Positions 26,800 through 35,757 of a stretch of 64,000 nt of DNA are shown piece by piece. Numbering within the stretch: the first letter of the stretch is position 1; each line of letters opens with the position of its first letter. The DNA is taken from assembly GCF_009497655.1 (NCBI RefSeq), contig NZ_CP023317.1:3873501-3937500 (forward strand), given 5' to 3'. The notes under the pieces are model-generated. The model did no database searches. It was not told the origin of the DNA and saw only the letters and a program-made list of their open reading frames with translations. Both the position numbers and the translations under genes were made by a program. Source of the DNA: Priestia megaterium (GTDB taxonomy: Bacteria; Bacillota; Bacilli; Bacillales; Bacillaceae_H).

Positions 26800-27888
26800 T
26801 TATTTTTTAAGCGTTTTTTCAAACTCTTTAAATTCTTTATCCGTTTGAGGCACTGTAATGTCACCGTCTAGAATTTTTTGCTTATACTCATCAACTGCTT
26901 TTAACGCATCTTTGCTTACATTATCTTGTGATGGAGCAATTCCCACTCCGTCTTCTTTTAAGCCAAACACAACCTCTTTACCGCCTGGGAATTTGTCGTC
27001 CATTGCTTTTTTTGCAACATCTTCTACAGCCAGGTCAACGCGTTTTACCATCGAAGTTAACGTTACGTTTTCAGGCATACCTTCTTCATGCTGATCGCGG
27101 TCAACTCCAATTACCCAAACCTTTTTGTCTTTACCGCCTTTTGAACGGTTTTTAGCTTCTGTAAATACGCCGTTTCCAGTACCGCCAGCCGCTTGATAAA
27201 TAATATCAGCGCCTTTGCTGTAAATGGTAGAAGCGATAGCTGAGCCTTTTTCTGGAGAGTTAAAACTTTCCGCGTATTGAGAAATAACTTCAGCGTCTGG
27301 GTTTACAGATTTAACACCTGCTTTAAATCCGTTTTCAAACTTCTTGATTAATGGAGATTCAACGCCTCCGATAAAGCCGATTTTGTTCGTTTTCGTTTGT
27401 TTCGCTGCCACTACACCTACTAAGAAAGAGCCCTGCTCTTCTTTAAATAGAATGCTCGCCACGTTATCTAAGTTTTCTGACTTTAATGTATCGTCTACTA
27501 ATGCAAAGTTAGCATCTGGATACTGCTTTGCTGCTTTTTTAATGTCTTCTTTTAACAAAAAGCCAATTCCATACGTCAAGTTGTAGCCACTCTCAGCAAA
27601 TTTAGAAAGGTTGCTCTCGTATTCAGATGCTTTTGTAGACTGCAAATATTTGTATCCAGTCCCTTCATCAAGTCCGTTGTCTTTCCCAAACTTTGTTAGA
27701 CCTTCCCAAGCAGATTGGTTAAACGATTTATCATCTACCCCGCCCGTATCTGTTACCATTCCCACTTTAAAATCCGCTGCTTTTTTATCTCCGCTGCTCT
27801 TATCTGCGTCGTTTGAGCCACACGCGCTTAAAAGTGTTCCTGCCGCTAATACTAGTGATAATGCAAGTCCCGTTTTACGTTTTAACAT
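26800..27888 (-). CDS. nupN: BMP-family nucleoside-binding lipoprotein NupN
   Basis: Substrate-binding lipoprotein (362 aa) of the nucleoside importer. The N-terminal signal (MLKRKTGLALSLVLAAGTLLSAC) ends in a lipobox LSAC with Cys23. The BMP/PnrA domain follows (VGMVTDTGGVDDKSFNQSAW). B. subtilis NupN (YufN) is a close relative and binds guanosine. GGGGG precedes the ATG. The leader contains a CodY-like box and a start-stop mini-ORF with a strong ribosome site. Confidence 0.93.
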   Translation of the reverse strand: MLKRKTGLALSLVLAAGTLLSACGSNDADKSSGDKKAADFKVGMVTDTGGVDDKSFNQSAWEGLTKFGKDNGLDEGTGYKYLQSTKASEYESNLSKFAESGYNLTYGIGFLLKEDIKKAAKQYPDANFALVDDTLKSENLDNVASILFKEEQGSFLVGVVAAKQTKTNKIGFIGGVESPLIKKFENGFKAGVKSVNPDAEVISQYAESFNSPEKGSAIASTIYSKGADIIYQAAGGTGNGVFTEAKNRSKGGKDKKVWVIGVDRDQHEEGMPENVTLTSMVKRVDLAVEDVAKKAMDDKFPGGKEVVFGLKEDGVGIAPSQDNVSKDALKAVDEYKQKILDGDITVPQTDKEFKEFEKTLKK

Positions 27889-27949
27889 GTTTTAACCCCC
27901 TGAATAGTTTTAAAAGTATAAAGCCAATTTTCTATTTCGTCCCTGTGAC

Positions 27950-27968
27950 CTACATTTGACACCTCCTT
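27950..27968 (-). promoter_or_regulatory. Start-stop mini-ORF with strong ribosome site in the nupN leader
   Basis: On the minus strand AAGGAGG (27962-27968) is followed after 6 nt by ATG (27953-27955) and at once by TAG (27950-27952). This is an ideal Shine-Dalgarno serving a one-codon ORF about 60 nt before nupN. It may be a remnant or a translational control element. Confidence 0.5.
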
Positions 27969-27993
27969 AAAAGGACAATATTAAATAGTTGTA

Positions 27994-28008
27994 AATTTTC
28001 TGACATTT
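27994..28008. promoter_or_regulatory. CodY-like box upstream of nupN
   Basis: AATTTTCTGACATTT matches the CodY consensus with two mismatches. The nupNOPQ operon is strongly CodY-repressed in B. subtilis through two-mismatch boxes, so the site is plausible. It overlaps a possible sigma-A promoter (ATGTCA, 17 nt, TAATAT on the minus strand). Confidence 0.6.
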
Positions 28009-28021
28009 AACCATAAAAAAA

Positions 28022-28747
28022 CTAGACGCGTTTACGCAGTACTTGGAAACTAAATTGATCTGCTTTAAAATAATTGATGGAATATAAAATGGGTTCATCA
28101 TACTGGTCATAATGCATTTGTTTCAGCACAAGCAAAGCGGTTTCTGGCTCGCATTGTAAAATAGGAGAAACTTTTTCATGATAGCCTAGAGGCTCAATAT
28201 TTGCCACGGCGTATGAAATGTGCTTTCCTGCTTGTTTTTCAAGAATTTCTAACAAAGATTCCTGTTTATATTCGAAATTTTCAGGCAATATTTTTTGAGG
28301 AACCTTGTCCATGCAATATACAACAGGCTCTCCGTTTGCCGTTCTCACCCGTTCAACAAATAAAATCTGTTCGTCTTCCCCGCAAGCAAAACGTGTTAAA
28401 TCATTTTCAGACAACTCTTGTATTTGAGAAGATAAGAAGATTGTTCCGGCCTTCATACCAGCTTGTTCAATCATATGTGTTATACTATTTAATTGCTCAA
28501 TCCCTGACAAAAAAGTAGGCTTCGTGTTGACAAATGTTCCCACGCCGTGTCTGCGAACAATAATATTCTCTTCTTCTAATATGCGAAGTGCCTCACGTAG
28601 CGTTGCGCGGCTAACCCCTAGCTGCTTTGATAAATCAAACTCTGAAGGGAGTCTTTCCTTTTCTTTAAAAATTCCTTTTTCTATATTTTGTTTAATTTTA
28701 TCAATCACTTGTAAATACAAGTGCCGATTATCCGCACGTATAGACAT
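28022..28747 (-). CDS. ymfC: GntR/HutC-family transcriptional regulator YmfC
   Basis: A 241-aa repressor-type protein. The N-terminal winged HTH ([27 protein letters not shown] at about residues 38-64) is followed by a UTRA effector domain (from about residue 95: [17 protein letters not shown]). I chose the ATG at 28747 because GGAGG lies 7 nt upstream; a GTG one codon before is less likely. Its position directly upstream of nupNOPQ, with no terminator in the gap, suggests it controls that operon. A perfect 16-bp palindrome in its own leader could be its operator. The effector is not known to me. Confidence 0.92.
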   Translation of the reverse strand: MSIRADNRHLYLQVIDKIKQNIEKGIFKEKERLPSEFDLSKQLGVSRATLREALRILEEENIIVRRHGVGTFVNTKPTFLSGIEQLNSITHMIEQAGMKAGTIFLSSQIQELSENDLTRFACGEDEQILFVERVRTANGEPVVYCMDKVPQKILPENFEYKQESLLEILEKQAGKHISYAVANIEPLGYHEKVSPILQCEPETALLVLKQMHYDQYDEPILYSINYFKADQFSFQVLRKRV

Positions 28748-28771
28748 CACTCTTCCTCCATATTAAAAAGT

Positions 28772-28787
28772 CATCAGACCTCTGATG
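28772..28787. promoter_or_regulatory. Candidate operator palindrome upstream of ymfC
   Basis: CATCAGACCTCTGATG is a perfect 7-2-7 inverted repeat about 25 bp upstream of the ymfC start codon. This size and position suit autoregulation by a GntR-family dimer. A related half-site (TCTGACA) occurs in the nupN promoter region. Confidence 0.4.
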
Positions 28788-29064
28788 TTCGACTACTTAA
28801 TCGAAAATAATATATCATTTTTCGACAGATAAATAAATAGGTTATATTAATTTTTTGTTAAAATTTTTAATATTTTTTAAAAAAAATGAATTTTTGTTAT
28901 TTTTTAATGTCAGCATACCTAACAACCTACTTTTCTTCTAATATTAGATAAAACCCAAACATTTTAGTCATTAAATTTTTTAATATTCGTTTTTATTTTA
29001 TTTATTTAGCATGACATATTTTTGTATAATACTATTCTTACCGTCTCTTCTTCCATAAAAAAAT
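28788..29064. other. AT-rich gene-free interval
   Basis: The stretch between the ymfC leader and the repeat element is very AT-rich with long T and A runs and no supported ORF. A TATAAT on the plus strand at 29025-29030 lacks a good -35. It probably contains the ymfC promoter, which I cannot place with confidence. Confidence 0.5.
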
Positions 29065-29367
29065 GAGGTTGAGACATAACTAAATGAATCCAATCTAAAG
29101 ACAAACAAATAAGATACATGAGCTGAAACGCTTGCGACACCGCAGTTGATTTCCGTGCAGGACTTCGGTTTCCACGGGCGGGCGATGGGCCTCCTCGTCG
29201 CTTACGCTTTTCCCGCAGGAGTCTTCACCTTGTCTTTCAGTCAACTGCTAGAAGGAACGAAACGGATGAAACCTATATTCACCCTAACAAAAAAAACGAA
29301 CCGCTAATCAGACATGTTGATTAGTGATTCGTTTTTCACTTAGGCTAAAATACTTTTGTCCCAGCTC
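29065..29367. repeat. Intergenic repeat element with imperfect inverted ends
   Basis: The left end GAGGTTGAGACATAACT (29065-29081) resembles the inverted right end GAGCTGGGACAAAAGT (minus strand, 29367-29352). Nested inside is a 107-bp unit bounded by GCAGTTGA (29142-29149) and TCAACTGC (29241-29248). Its GC-rich core, read on the minus strand, contains GACTCCTGCGGGAAAAGC and CGACGAGGAGG, strings I recognise from dispersed intergenic repeats of many Bacillus genomes. It encodes no protein. The spoIIIE terminator hairpin lies within its right part. Confidence 0.65.
29289..29336 (-). terminator. Terminator hairpin downstream of spoIIIE
   Basis: The stem pairs AAAAACGAA with TTCGTTTTT and CTAATCA (29304-29310) with TGATTAG (29318-29324), with T runs on both strands. 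It lies about 50 nt after the spoIIIE stop and inside the repeat element. Confidence 0.8.
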
Positions 29368-29387
29368 CATCTTTTCTAATAACCTTA

Positions 29388-31745
29388 TTAAGATCCAACA
29401 TCTTCATTTTGCTGAGAAATCAACACCGAACGCGGCTTACTTCCTTCGTAAGGCCCAACCACTCCACGATCTTCCATCGCATCGATTAAGCGTGCAGCCC
29501 GGTTATAGCCAATTCGAAAGCGTCGCTGCAGCATAGAAACAGAAGCTGTTTGCATTTCTGCCACAAGCTGAACCGCTTCGTCATACAGCTCATCTGCAAA
29601 ATCATCGACTTGTTCAGGGGCATCTGTTGGAATCATTTCTTCTTGATACTGTGCTTTTTGCTGTGCAATTACAAAATCAACAATCTCTTCTACTTCTTCA
29701 TCTGATAAAAAGGCACCTTGCACACGCACAGGTTTTGAAGCTCCAACAGGCATGAACAGCATATCTCCTCTTCCTAGAAGCTTCTCAGCTCCTCCCATAT
29801 CTAGGATCGTACGAGAGTCAGTTTGTGAAGATACACTAAAAGCGATTCGGGAAGGAATGTTTGCTTTAATAACTCCAGTAATAACATCTACTGATGGTCG
29901 CTGTGTAGCAATAATCAAATGAATGCCGGCAGCACGAGCCATTTGAGCAAGACGTGTGATCGAATCTTCGACGTCAGATGAAGCAACCATCATCAAGTCA
30001 GCCAACTCATCAACAATCACCACAATATAAGGAAGAGTCGGCTGTTTTGCATCGGCGTCTCCATCATCATTCATACGTTTTACTAAATCGTTATACCCTT
30101 CAATGTTTCTCGTTCCGCTGTGTGAGAACAACTCATAACGTCGCTCCATCTCACTTACAACTTTCTTTAATGCTTGAGAAGCTTTTTTCGGATCTGTTAC
30201 GACAGGAGCCAATAAATGCGGAATACCATTGTACATATTCAACTCAACCATTTTAGGGTCAATCATCATTAATTTTACTTCATGAGGCTTTGTTCTCATT
30301 AAAATACTAATAATAATACCGTTGATACACACACTTTTTCCGCTTCCTGTTGCCCCTGCTACAAGCATATGAGGCATTTTATTAAGCTCTGCTAGCACAG
30401 CTTCGCCTGAAATATCTCTTCCTAAACCAACTAATAGCTTTTTATCAGGTCGGTTATTTTCAGTCGCTTCAAGTACTTCTCTAAGTGAAACCATCGCTAC
30501 TTCTTCGTTCGGCACTTCAATTCCTACCGCTGATTTCCCGGGAATTGGAGCTTCAATCCGAATATCTTTGGCAGCTAATGCAAGTGCTAAATCATCACTT
30601 AAATTAACAATCTTACTTACTTTTACTCCTACATCAGGATATACTTCATATTTTGTAACAGCTGGTCCAAGGTGAACTTTTGCCACTTTTGCTTTTACGC
30701 CGAAACTTTGAAACGTTTTTTCAAGCTTTTCGGCATTTTTATAAATGTTTTTATGCTCTTTTGCCTGGTTACTTTTCTTTGGCATCGTCAATAGCTTGAT
30801 AGGAGGAAGCTCATACTCTTTATTTTCCGTTTCAGTAAAGGTAATCATAGGAGCTTTTTCTTCTTCCTGTTCCTTTTGCGGCCTTGGCTGTTGAGGTGCA
30901 GCAGCTACAGGCTTCGATTCCATAACCGGAGGCACCGGAGCTATAGGAGCAGCAGGAGATTGACTAGACTCTTCCTCTCCATAATCAAAGTGTTCAATAA
31001 TTGGAGGCGAAGGTGCTTCCACTTCTATTTCCACGCTTTCTTCAGGTTCTTGAACAGCTTTTTCTTGGCGTCTCTTTTTTGTTGTTTTAGGGGCTTTTTT
31101 CTTCTTATGTTTCCACGTCTGAATATCTTGCCAGCCTTCTTTTAACTCCGTTGTTAAAAAATTAACTAGAGGTGACAGAAGTTTTAATACCGTTTCGTGA
31201 AGCGAACGTCCGGTAATGAGCAGTACCCCAATCACAATAAGCAAGGCAGCGATAAGTTCTGTTCCTAAGCTATCAAACAGATAGTAGAACATGGCAAACA
31301 TAATAGCTCCTATCATCCCTCCCCCTAAATCACTGTGATTCGATTGTCCCGTTGCTTCGAGCATATACAAATCCCACGTATTCATAATGACAGATGGATC
31401 TGTAAACGTTCCGTTTTTCGATAAATTTTCAAATAACGTCACGTGACTAAACAGTAAAATAGATAAAATAATGAGGTATGTACCGATAAGCTGCCGCGTC
31501 ACTAAAGGAGGCATTTCTCTTTTCCAAATAATATAAACAGATAGAATAACCATTCCGATTAAACACAGCATATACCATTCGCCAATAAATAAGCGTACCA
31601 CGAGTACAAGAGCCTGTCCTACAGCACCGAGTCCTGCCATGGCAATTAACGTTAACGCTAATAAAAATAATCCAATAAGCTCAAAGCGCAATATGCGTTT
31701 CCATTCATCCTTTTTTATTTGACCTCTTCGTTTTTTCTTTGCCAT
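29388..31745 (-). CDS. spoIIIE: DNA translocase SpoIIIE (FtsK family)
   Basis: Hexameric septal motor that pumps the chromosome into the forespore and clears DNA from closing septa. The 785-aa protein has about four N-terminal membrane helices (residues 20-180), a Pro/Glu-rich linker, and the motor domain with Walker [10 protein letters not shown] and Walker [13 protein letters not shown]-terminal gamma winged-helix domain ([17 protein letters not shown]) recognises the orientation sequences. The ATG at 31745 follows GGAG by 8 nt; the frame is open 9 codons further upstream. B. subtilis SpoIIIE is of nearly equal length. Confidence 0.97.
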   Translation of the reverse strand: MAKKKRRGQIKKDEWKRILRFELIGLFLLALTLIAMAGLGAVGQALVLVVRLFIGEWYMLCLIGMVILSVYIIWKREMPPLVTRQLIGTYLIILSILLFSHVTLFENLSKNGTFTDPSVIMNTWDLYMLEATGQSNHSDLGGGMIGAIMFAMFYYLFDSLGTELIAALLIVIGVLLITGRSLHETVLKLLSPLVNFLTTELKEGWQDIQTWKHKKKKAPKTTKKRRQEKAVQEPEESVEIEVEAPSPPIIEHFDYGEEESSQSPAAPIAPVPPVMESKPVAAAPQQPRPQKEQEEEKAPMITFTETENKEYELPPIKLLTMPKKSNQAKEHKNIYKNAEKLEKTFQSFGVKAKVAKVHLGPAVTKYEVYPDVGVKVSKIVNLSDDLALALAAKDIRIEAPIPGKSAVGIEVPNEEVAMVSLREVLEATENNRPDKKLLVGLGRDISGEAVLAELNKMPHMLVAGATGSGKSVCINGIIISILMRTKPHEVKLMMIDPKMVELNMYNGIPHLLAPVVTDPKKASQALKKVVSEMERRYELFSHSGTRNIEGYNDLVKRMNDDGDADAKQPTLPYIVVIVDELADLMMVASSDVEDSITRLAQMARAAGIHLIIATQRPSVDVITGVIKANIPSRIAFSVSSQTDSRTILDMGGAEKLLGRGDMLFMPVGASKPVRVQGAFLSDEEVEEIVDFVIAQQKAQYQEEMIPTDAPEQVDDFADELYDEAVQLVAEMQTASVSMLQRRFRIGYNRAARLIDAMEDRGVVGPYEGSKPRSVLISQQNEDVGS

Positions 31746-31804
31746 TTTTCCACTCCAATCAACGTCCAACACCCTATGTTGATTTTGTTTCTTTTATCAG
31801 TTGA

Positions 31805-31836
31805 ATAAAAAAGCAGCCAATACAGCGGCTGCCTTC
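31805..31836 (-). terminator. Intrinsic terminator after ylzJ
   Basis: A stem GCAGCC (31813-31818) with GGCTGC (31827-31832) extends by an A-T pair and is followed on the minus strand by TTTTTT. It separates tepA-ylzJ from spoIIIE. Confidence 0.8.
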
Positions 31837-31883
31837 TTCGTCATATTCATTATACCATATTCACCATAATTATACTGAAATCC
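31805..31883. other. Short spacer between ylzJ and spoIIIE
   Basis: Apart from the ylzJ terminator nothing distinctive is visible; the spoIIIE promoter must lie here or within the terminator region. Confidence 0.4.
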
Positions 31884-32093
31884 TTACGACAAAATTTGAC
31901 CAGGATAATAATTTTCATTCAAATAATCTTGAGGATTCGTGCTTAAAACCCTCACAATTTGCTGTTGTTTTTGTTCATTTTCTTCAACGATAACCGGGAT
32001 TCCATTATGATTAATAAGCTTTGGCTGAGATTGTTCTTGATGATAAGACTGCTGAAAAATCAGTTCTTGTGGCATCATTGTATATAAAATCAT
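31884..32093 (-). CDS. ylzJ: YlzJ-like small protein
   Basis: A 69-aa hydrophilic, Gln-rich protein ([13 protein letters not shown] at the start) that matches the YlzJ family, encoded next to tepA in Bacillus. Its start overlaps the tepA stop by 4 nt (ATGA), so it is translationally coupled. No function, signal peptide or membrane segment is evident. Confidence 0.85.
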   Translation of the reverse strand: MILYTMMPQELIFQQSYHQEQSQPKLINHNGIPVIVEENEQKQQQIVRVLSTNPQDYLNENYYPGQILS

Positions 32094-32842
32094 TGCAGCA
32101 GCTGCTCCTCATTCTGACGTCCTTGCTCAATCAGTTCATTCAATTTTTTGATTGCTTGAGCAACTCCGCCTACTTCGTTAATTAACCCGTATGAAACAGC
32201 ATCTCCGCCAACTACATTTGTCCCGATATCACGCGTTAAGTTCCCTTTTGAAAACATAAGTTCTTTAAACTTTTCTTCTGAAATATGAGAGTGTTCTCTC
32301 ACAAAGTTAATCACGCGCTCTTGCATTTTATCTAAGTATTCGAATGTTTGCGGTACACCAATAACAAGACCCGTTAAGCGAATGGGATGAATGGTCATGG
32401 TCGCTGTACCGGCAATATACGAATAATCAGTTGAAACCGCAATTGGAACACCGATTGAATGTCCGCCTCCTAGCACAATGGACACAGAAGGCTTGGATAA
32501 CGAAGCGATCATTTCCGCAATGGCAAGACCTGCTTCTACATCTCCACCTACTGTATTCAAAATAATAAGCAATCCTTCAATTTTTGGATTTTGTTCAATC
32601 GCCACAATTTGCGGGATGACATGCTCATATTTTGTCGTTTTATTTTGAGGAGGCAGCTGCATGTGCCCTTCGATTTGTCCTACAATCGTTAAACAGTGAA
32701 TATTAGAATCCTGAGGAAGCTGAGCCACGTTGGTCTGTCCCAATTGTTGAATTTTATCTAATATTCCGCCCTTGCTTTCTTCATTTTTATTAGGCTGCTG
32801 AGGCGCTTCATCAGAATGTAATCTTTCGTTATTTTCAAACAT
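32090..32842 (-). CDS. tepA: Translocation-enhancing protein TepA (ClpP-like serine protease)
   Basis: Cytosolic ClpP-fold protease (S14 family) linked in B. subtilis to early steps of protein export and also known as YmfB. The 250-aa protein has a nucleophile Ser in GGGHSIG, an oxyanion region [10 protein letters not shown], and a His in MTIHPIR. The N-terminal 45 residues are polar and likely disordered. AAAGGAG precedes the ATG. It is followed by ylzJ with a 4-nt overlap. Confidence 0.93.
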   Translation of the reverse strand: MFENNERLHSDEAPQQPNKNEESKGGILDKIQQLGQTNVAQLPQDSNIHCLTIVGQIEGHMQLPPQNKTTKYEHVIPQIVAIEQNPKIEGLLIILNTVGGDVEAGLAIAEMIASLSKPSVSIVLGGGHSIGVPIAVSTDYSYIAGTATMTIHPIRLTGLVIGVPQTFEYLDKMQERVINFVREHSHISEEKFKELMFSKGNLTRDIGTNVVGGDAVSYGLINEVGGVAQAIKKLNELIEQGRQNEEQLLQ

Positions 32843-32916
32843 ATTCTAGCTCCTTTCACTTATTGATAATAGTAGTATGAACTTCTCATAGTTATTACAT
32901 CCGCATCAGCTGCAAA

Positions 32917-32944
32917 TAAAAAGCCTTCCCAGCGGGAAGGCTTC
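32917..32944 (-). terminator. Intrinsic terminator after rnjB
   Basis: A perfect 10-bp stem (AAGCCTTCCC at 32921-32930 with GGGAAGGCTT at 32934-32943, loop AGC) is followed on the minus strand by TTTTTATTT. Confidence 0.85.
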
Positions 32945-32947
32945 ACA

Positions 32948-34615
32948 TTAGATTTCCATGATAATCGGTAAAATCATCGGTTTACGACGGGTTTTTTCAT
33001 ATAAAAATTGATTTAAACTTTCTCTCATTTTTAATTTTAATGAAGACCACTCGATCACTTTGTCTTCCATACACTTTTCTAAAATTTGCTGAACAATCTT
33101 CGTTGCTTCTTCTAAAAGCTTTTCTGATTCTCTTACATAGACGAATCCGCGGGAGATGATTTCTGGCCCCGCTACTACTGTTTTTTGACGTTTATTAATC
33201 GTAACTACTACCGTTAAGATTCCGTCCTGTGACAGCAGCCTGCGATCCCTCAGAACGATATTCCCAATATCGCCGACGCCTAGTCCATCAATGAGCGTAT
33301 TTCCCGCTTGAATAGAACCGCTAGGGTACATGCGAGCATCTTTAAACTCAACTCGCTCACCTTTTTCAAGCAAACAAATATGATCTTCTGATATTCCTAA
33401 TTGACCGGCTAGCTTTGCATAAGCTTTTTGTTTTCGGTACTCTCCATTCACAGGCATGACATATTTCGGCTTTGTTAAGTTAATCATAAATTTTAATTCT
33501 TCTTGACTGCCGTGTCCGGAAGCCTGCACTTTCTTCTGAGCAAACACTACGCTTGCTCCTAAACGAAAGATGACGTCAATTGTTTTTGAAAAGGTCGTTT
33601 CGTGCCCCGCCACGGGTGTAGCAGCCAGCAGCACCGTGTCATCTTGTTTGATTTGAATAAATTTATGGGACTGTTTAGCCATTCGAGTAAGACCTGAAAT
33701 CGGCTCTCCGTGATGACCTGTTGTTAAAATAACCGTTTTATGTTCTGAAAGATCCTTTAGCTTTTGCACAGGAACAATTAAATCCTCAGGCAGCTGCAAA
33801 TGTCCAAGTTTTGCTGCAATATCAATGATTTTCAGCATACTCTTTTCCATAACGATCAGGTTACGGCCATGCTGATATGCGGCATGAATAATTTGCTGAA
33901 TACGGTGCAGATTGGAACTGTATGCAGCAACAATGATTCGACCTTTGCTTTTATAAAAAGCGTCGGTAATATTTTGTCCGATGACGGCCTCGGAAACTGT
34001 ATAGCCTGGCTTATCCGCATTTGTACTGTCTGAAAGCAAACACAGGACGCCTTTTTCCCCAATGGCAGCCATTTTTCCAATATCAGCGCTTTGAATGCTG
34101 ACTGAGTTTTGATCAAATTTAAAATCACCTGTATATACAATCGCACCTTGATTGGTTTGTAAACAAATGCCGACTGAATCTTGTATACTGTGCTGCGTTC
34201 TAAAAAATGAAATATCCACTCCTTCAAACGATAAAACCGTTGACGAAGTGATAGGATGTAAAGCTTCATATTTTTTAATTCCATACTCTTTTAACTTTTC
34301 TTTGATAAGTGCTAGCGTTAATTCTGTACCATATACCGGCACGTCCAATTTTTGAAGTATAAAGGGAATAGCCCCAATTTGCTCTTCGTGTCCATGAGTA
34401 ACAAAAATGCCTTTTACGTTCTGCTGATTTTCTACTAAATATGTAATGTCAGGAATGACAATATCAATTCCTAACATTTCTCCTCCCGGAAACTTTGACC
34501 CTGCATCTAACACATATATGTTTTCATTGATTTCCACCACATACATGTTTTTTCCAAGTTCTCCGACTCCACCCAAGGCTGAAATTTTAATATTTTCTGT
34601 CTTTTCTAGTACCAT
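32948..34615 (-). CDS. rnjB: Ribonuclease J2
   Basis: Metallo-beta-lactamase/beta-CASP ribonuclease, partner of RNase J1 in 5'-end-dependent mRNA decay and rRNA maturation. The 555-aa protein has the fold markers (ALGGVGELGKN, VYTGDFKFD), but the metal motif at residues 74-79 reads HGHEEQ rather than the HxHxDH of RNase J1. Weak or missing catalytic ligands are typical of J2, which supports this over J1. The location next to dapA (old name ymfA) agrees. TAGGAGGA precedes the ATG. Confidence 0.93.
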   Translation of the reverse strand: MVLEKTENIKISALGGVGELGKNMYVVEINENIYVLDAGSKFPGGEMLGIDIVIPDITYLVENQQNVKGIFVTHGHEEQIGAIPFILQKLDVPVYGTELTLALIKEKLKEYGIKKYEALHPITSSTVLSFEGVDISFFRTQHSIQDSVGICLQTNQGAIVYTGDFKFDQNSVSIQSADIGKMAAIGEKGVLCLLSDSTNADKPGYTVSEAVIGQNITDAFYKSKGRIIVAAYSSNLHRIQQIIHAAYQHGRNLIVMEKSMLKIIDIAAKLGHLQLPEDLIVPVQKLKDLSEHKTVILTTGHHGEPISGLTRMAKQSHKFIQIKQDDTVLLAATPVAGHETTFSKTIDVIFRLGASVVFAQKKVQASGHGSQEELKFMINLTKPKYVMPVNGEYRKQKAYAKLAGQLGISEDHICLLEKGERVEFKDARMYPSGSIQAGNTLIDGLGVGDIGNIVLRDRRLLSQDGILTVVVTINKRQKTVVAGPEIISRGFVYVRESEKLLEEATKIVQQILEKCMEDKVIEWSSLKLKMRESLNQFLYEKTRRKPMILPIIMEI

Positions 34616-34740
34616 AAGTTCCTCCTACTTACTTTCACCCGTACAATTTCATTTGCTTACATTATAACTGAAGTAAGAATTGGAATACAAGAAATTTCAT
34701 TCGTCTATTTCCGTCATCTACTCTTCTATTATCTTATAAG

Positions 34741-34797
34741 AAAAAAACGTCTCTTCATCAACTCGTATATACGGTCAATGAAGAGACGTTTAAAAAA
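34741..34797 (-). terminator. Intrinsic terminator after dapA
   Basis: A 14-bp stem (AAACGTCTCTTCAT at 34745-34758 with its complement at 34778-34791) with a 19-nt loop is followed on the minus strand by a T run. Confidence 0.85.
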
Positions 34798-34809
34798 CAT
34801 ACTTATAGC

Positions 34810-35682
34810 TTATAGCGTATTTAATGTGCTGACTAACGTTTGGCGTTCTTCTTCCGTTAACGGAACTAAAGGTAATCGTACCGATCCTACGTCTAACCCT
34901 TTTAGCTGTAAAGCTGTTTTAACAGGCGTTGGACTTGGAGCCGCAAAAAGAGATTTCATCACAGGTACAATACGCTGATGAATTTTTGCTGCTTCTTTCG
35001 GATTTCCTGACTCATACAGCTTAACCATCTCTTGCATTTCATTTCCAATAACGTGAGAGGCAACAGAAATAATCCCAGTTCCTCCAATTGCTAATACCGG
35101 CAGTGTTAAGCCATCATCACCGCTGTATAAAGCAAAATCATCGCTTGTTTGTGCGATAATAGCTGTCATTGCGTCAAGGTCGCCGCTTGCATCTTTTAAC
35201 GCTACAACATTTGGCAGTTCAGCTAGGCGTACAATTGTATCCACAGACATATTGATCACGGATCGCCCTGGAATATTGTATAACATGACAGGCAGCTCTG
35301 TACTTTCAGCAATTGTTTTAAAGTGCTGATACAAGCCTTCCTGATTCGGCTTGTTATAATAAGGTGCTACAATCATAATCGCATCTACGCCGATTTCTTC
35401 TGCCTTTTTCGTTAATTCAATTGATGCATACGTATTATTGCTTCCTGTACCTGCAACAACAGGTACACGGCCATCTACTACCTTTACTGAGTGGCGGAAC
35501 AGCGCCAGCTTTTCTTCTGTTGAAAGCGTAGGAGATTCACCCGTTGTTCCTGCAATAACCAACGCATCTGAACCGTTGCTGATTAAATAGTTAATAAGCT
35601 GCGTTGTTTTTTCAAAATCAATATTTCCTTTATGATCAAAAGGCGTTACCATCGCTGTTGCGACTTTCCCAAAATCAATCAT
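34810..35682 (-). CDS. dapA: 4-hydroxy-tetrahydrodipicolinate synthase DapA
   Basis: Condenses pyruvate with aspartate semialdehyde, the first step of the lysine/diaminopimelate branch and the source of the dipicolinate precursor in spores. It has the TIM-barrel DHDPS signature (GTTGESPTLS at about residue 43), the Tyr in VMLYNIPGRS and the Schiff-base Lys in VALKDASGD. I chose the ATG at 35682 (290 aa) with AAGGAGTG upstream; the frame runs 12 codons further. It ends the asd-dapG-dapA unit. Confidence 0.97.
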   Translation of the reverse strand: MIDFGKVATAMVTPFDHKGNIDFEKTTQLINYLISNGSDALVIAGTTGESPTLSTEEKLALFRHSVKVVDGRVPVVAGTGSNNTYASIELTKKAEEIGVDAIMIVAPYYNKPNQEGLYQHFKTIAESTELPVMLYNIPGRSVINMSVDTIVRLAELPNVVALKDASGDLDAMTAIIAQTSDDFALYSGDDGLTLPVLAIGGTGIISVASHVIGNEMQEMVKLYESGNPKEAAKIHQRIVPVMKSLFAAPSPTPVKTALQLKGLDVGSVRLPLVPLTEEERQTLVSTLNTL

Positions 35683-35757
35683 GTTTTCACTCCTTGAAAT
35701 TGCATTATCCCTATTCATATAATGAACCGTTAGCTTATAGCTAACGGAACATGTAGT

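Noticed and set aside
27878-27960. 26-codon GTG leader ORF ending on the nupN start codon
   Set aside because: The Shine-Dalgarno touches the GTG, so initiation is unlikely; kept only as an alternative in the nupN leader finding.
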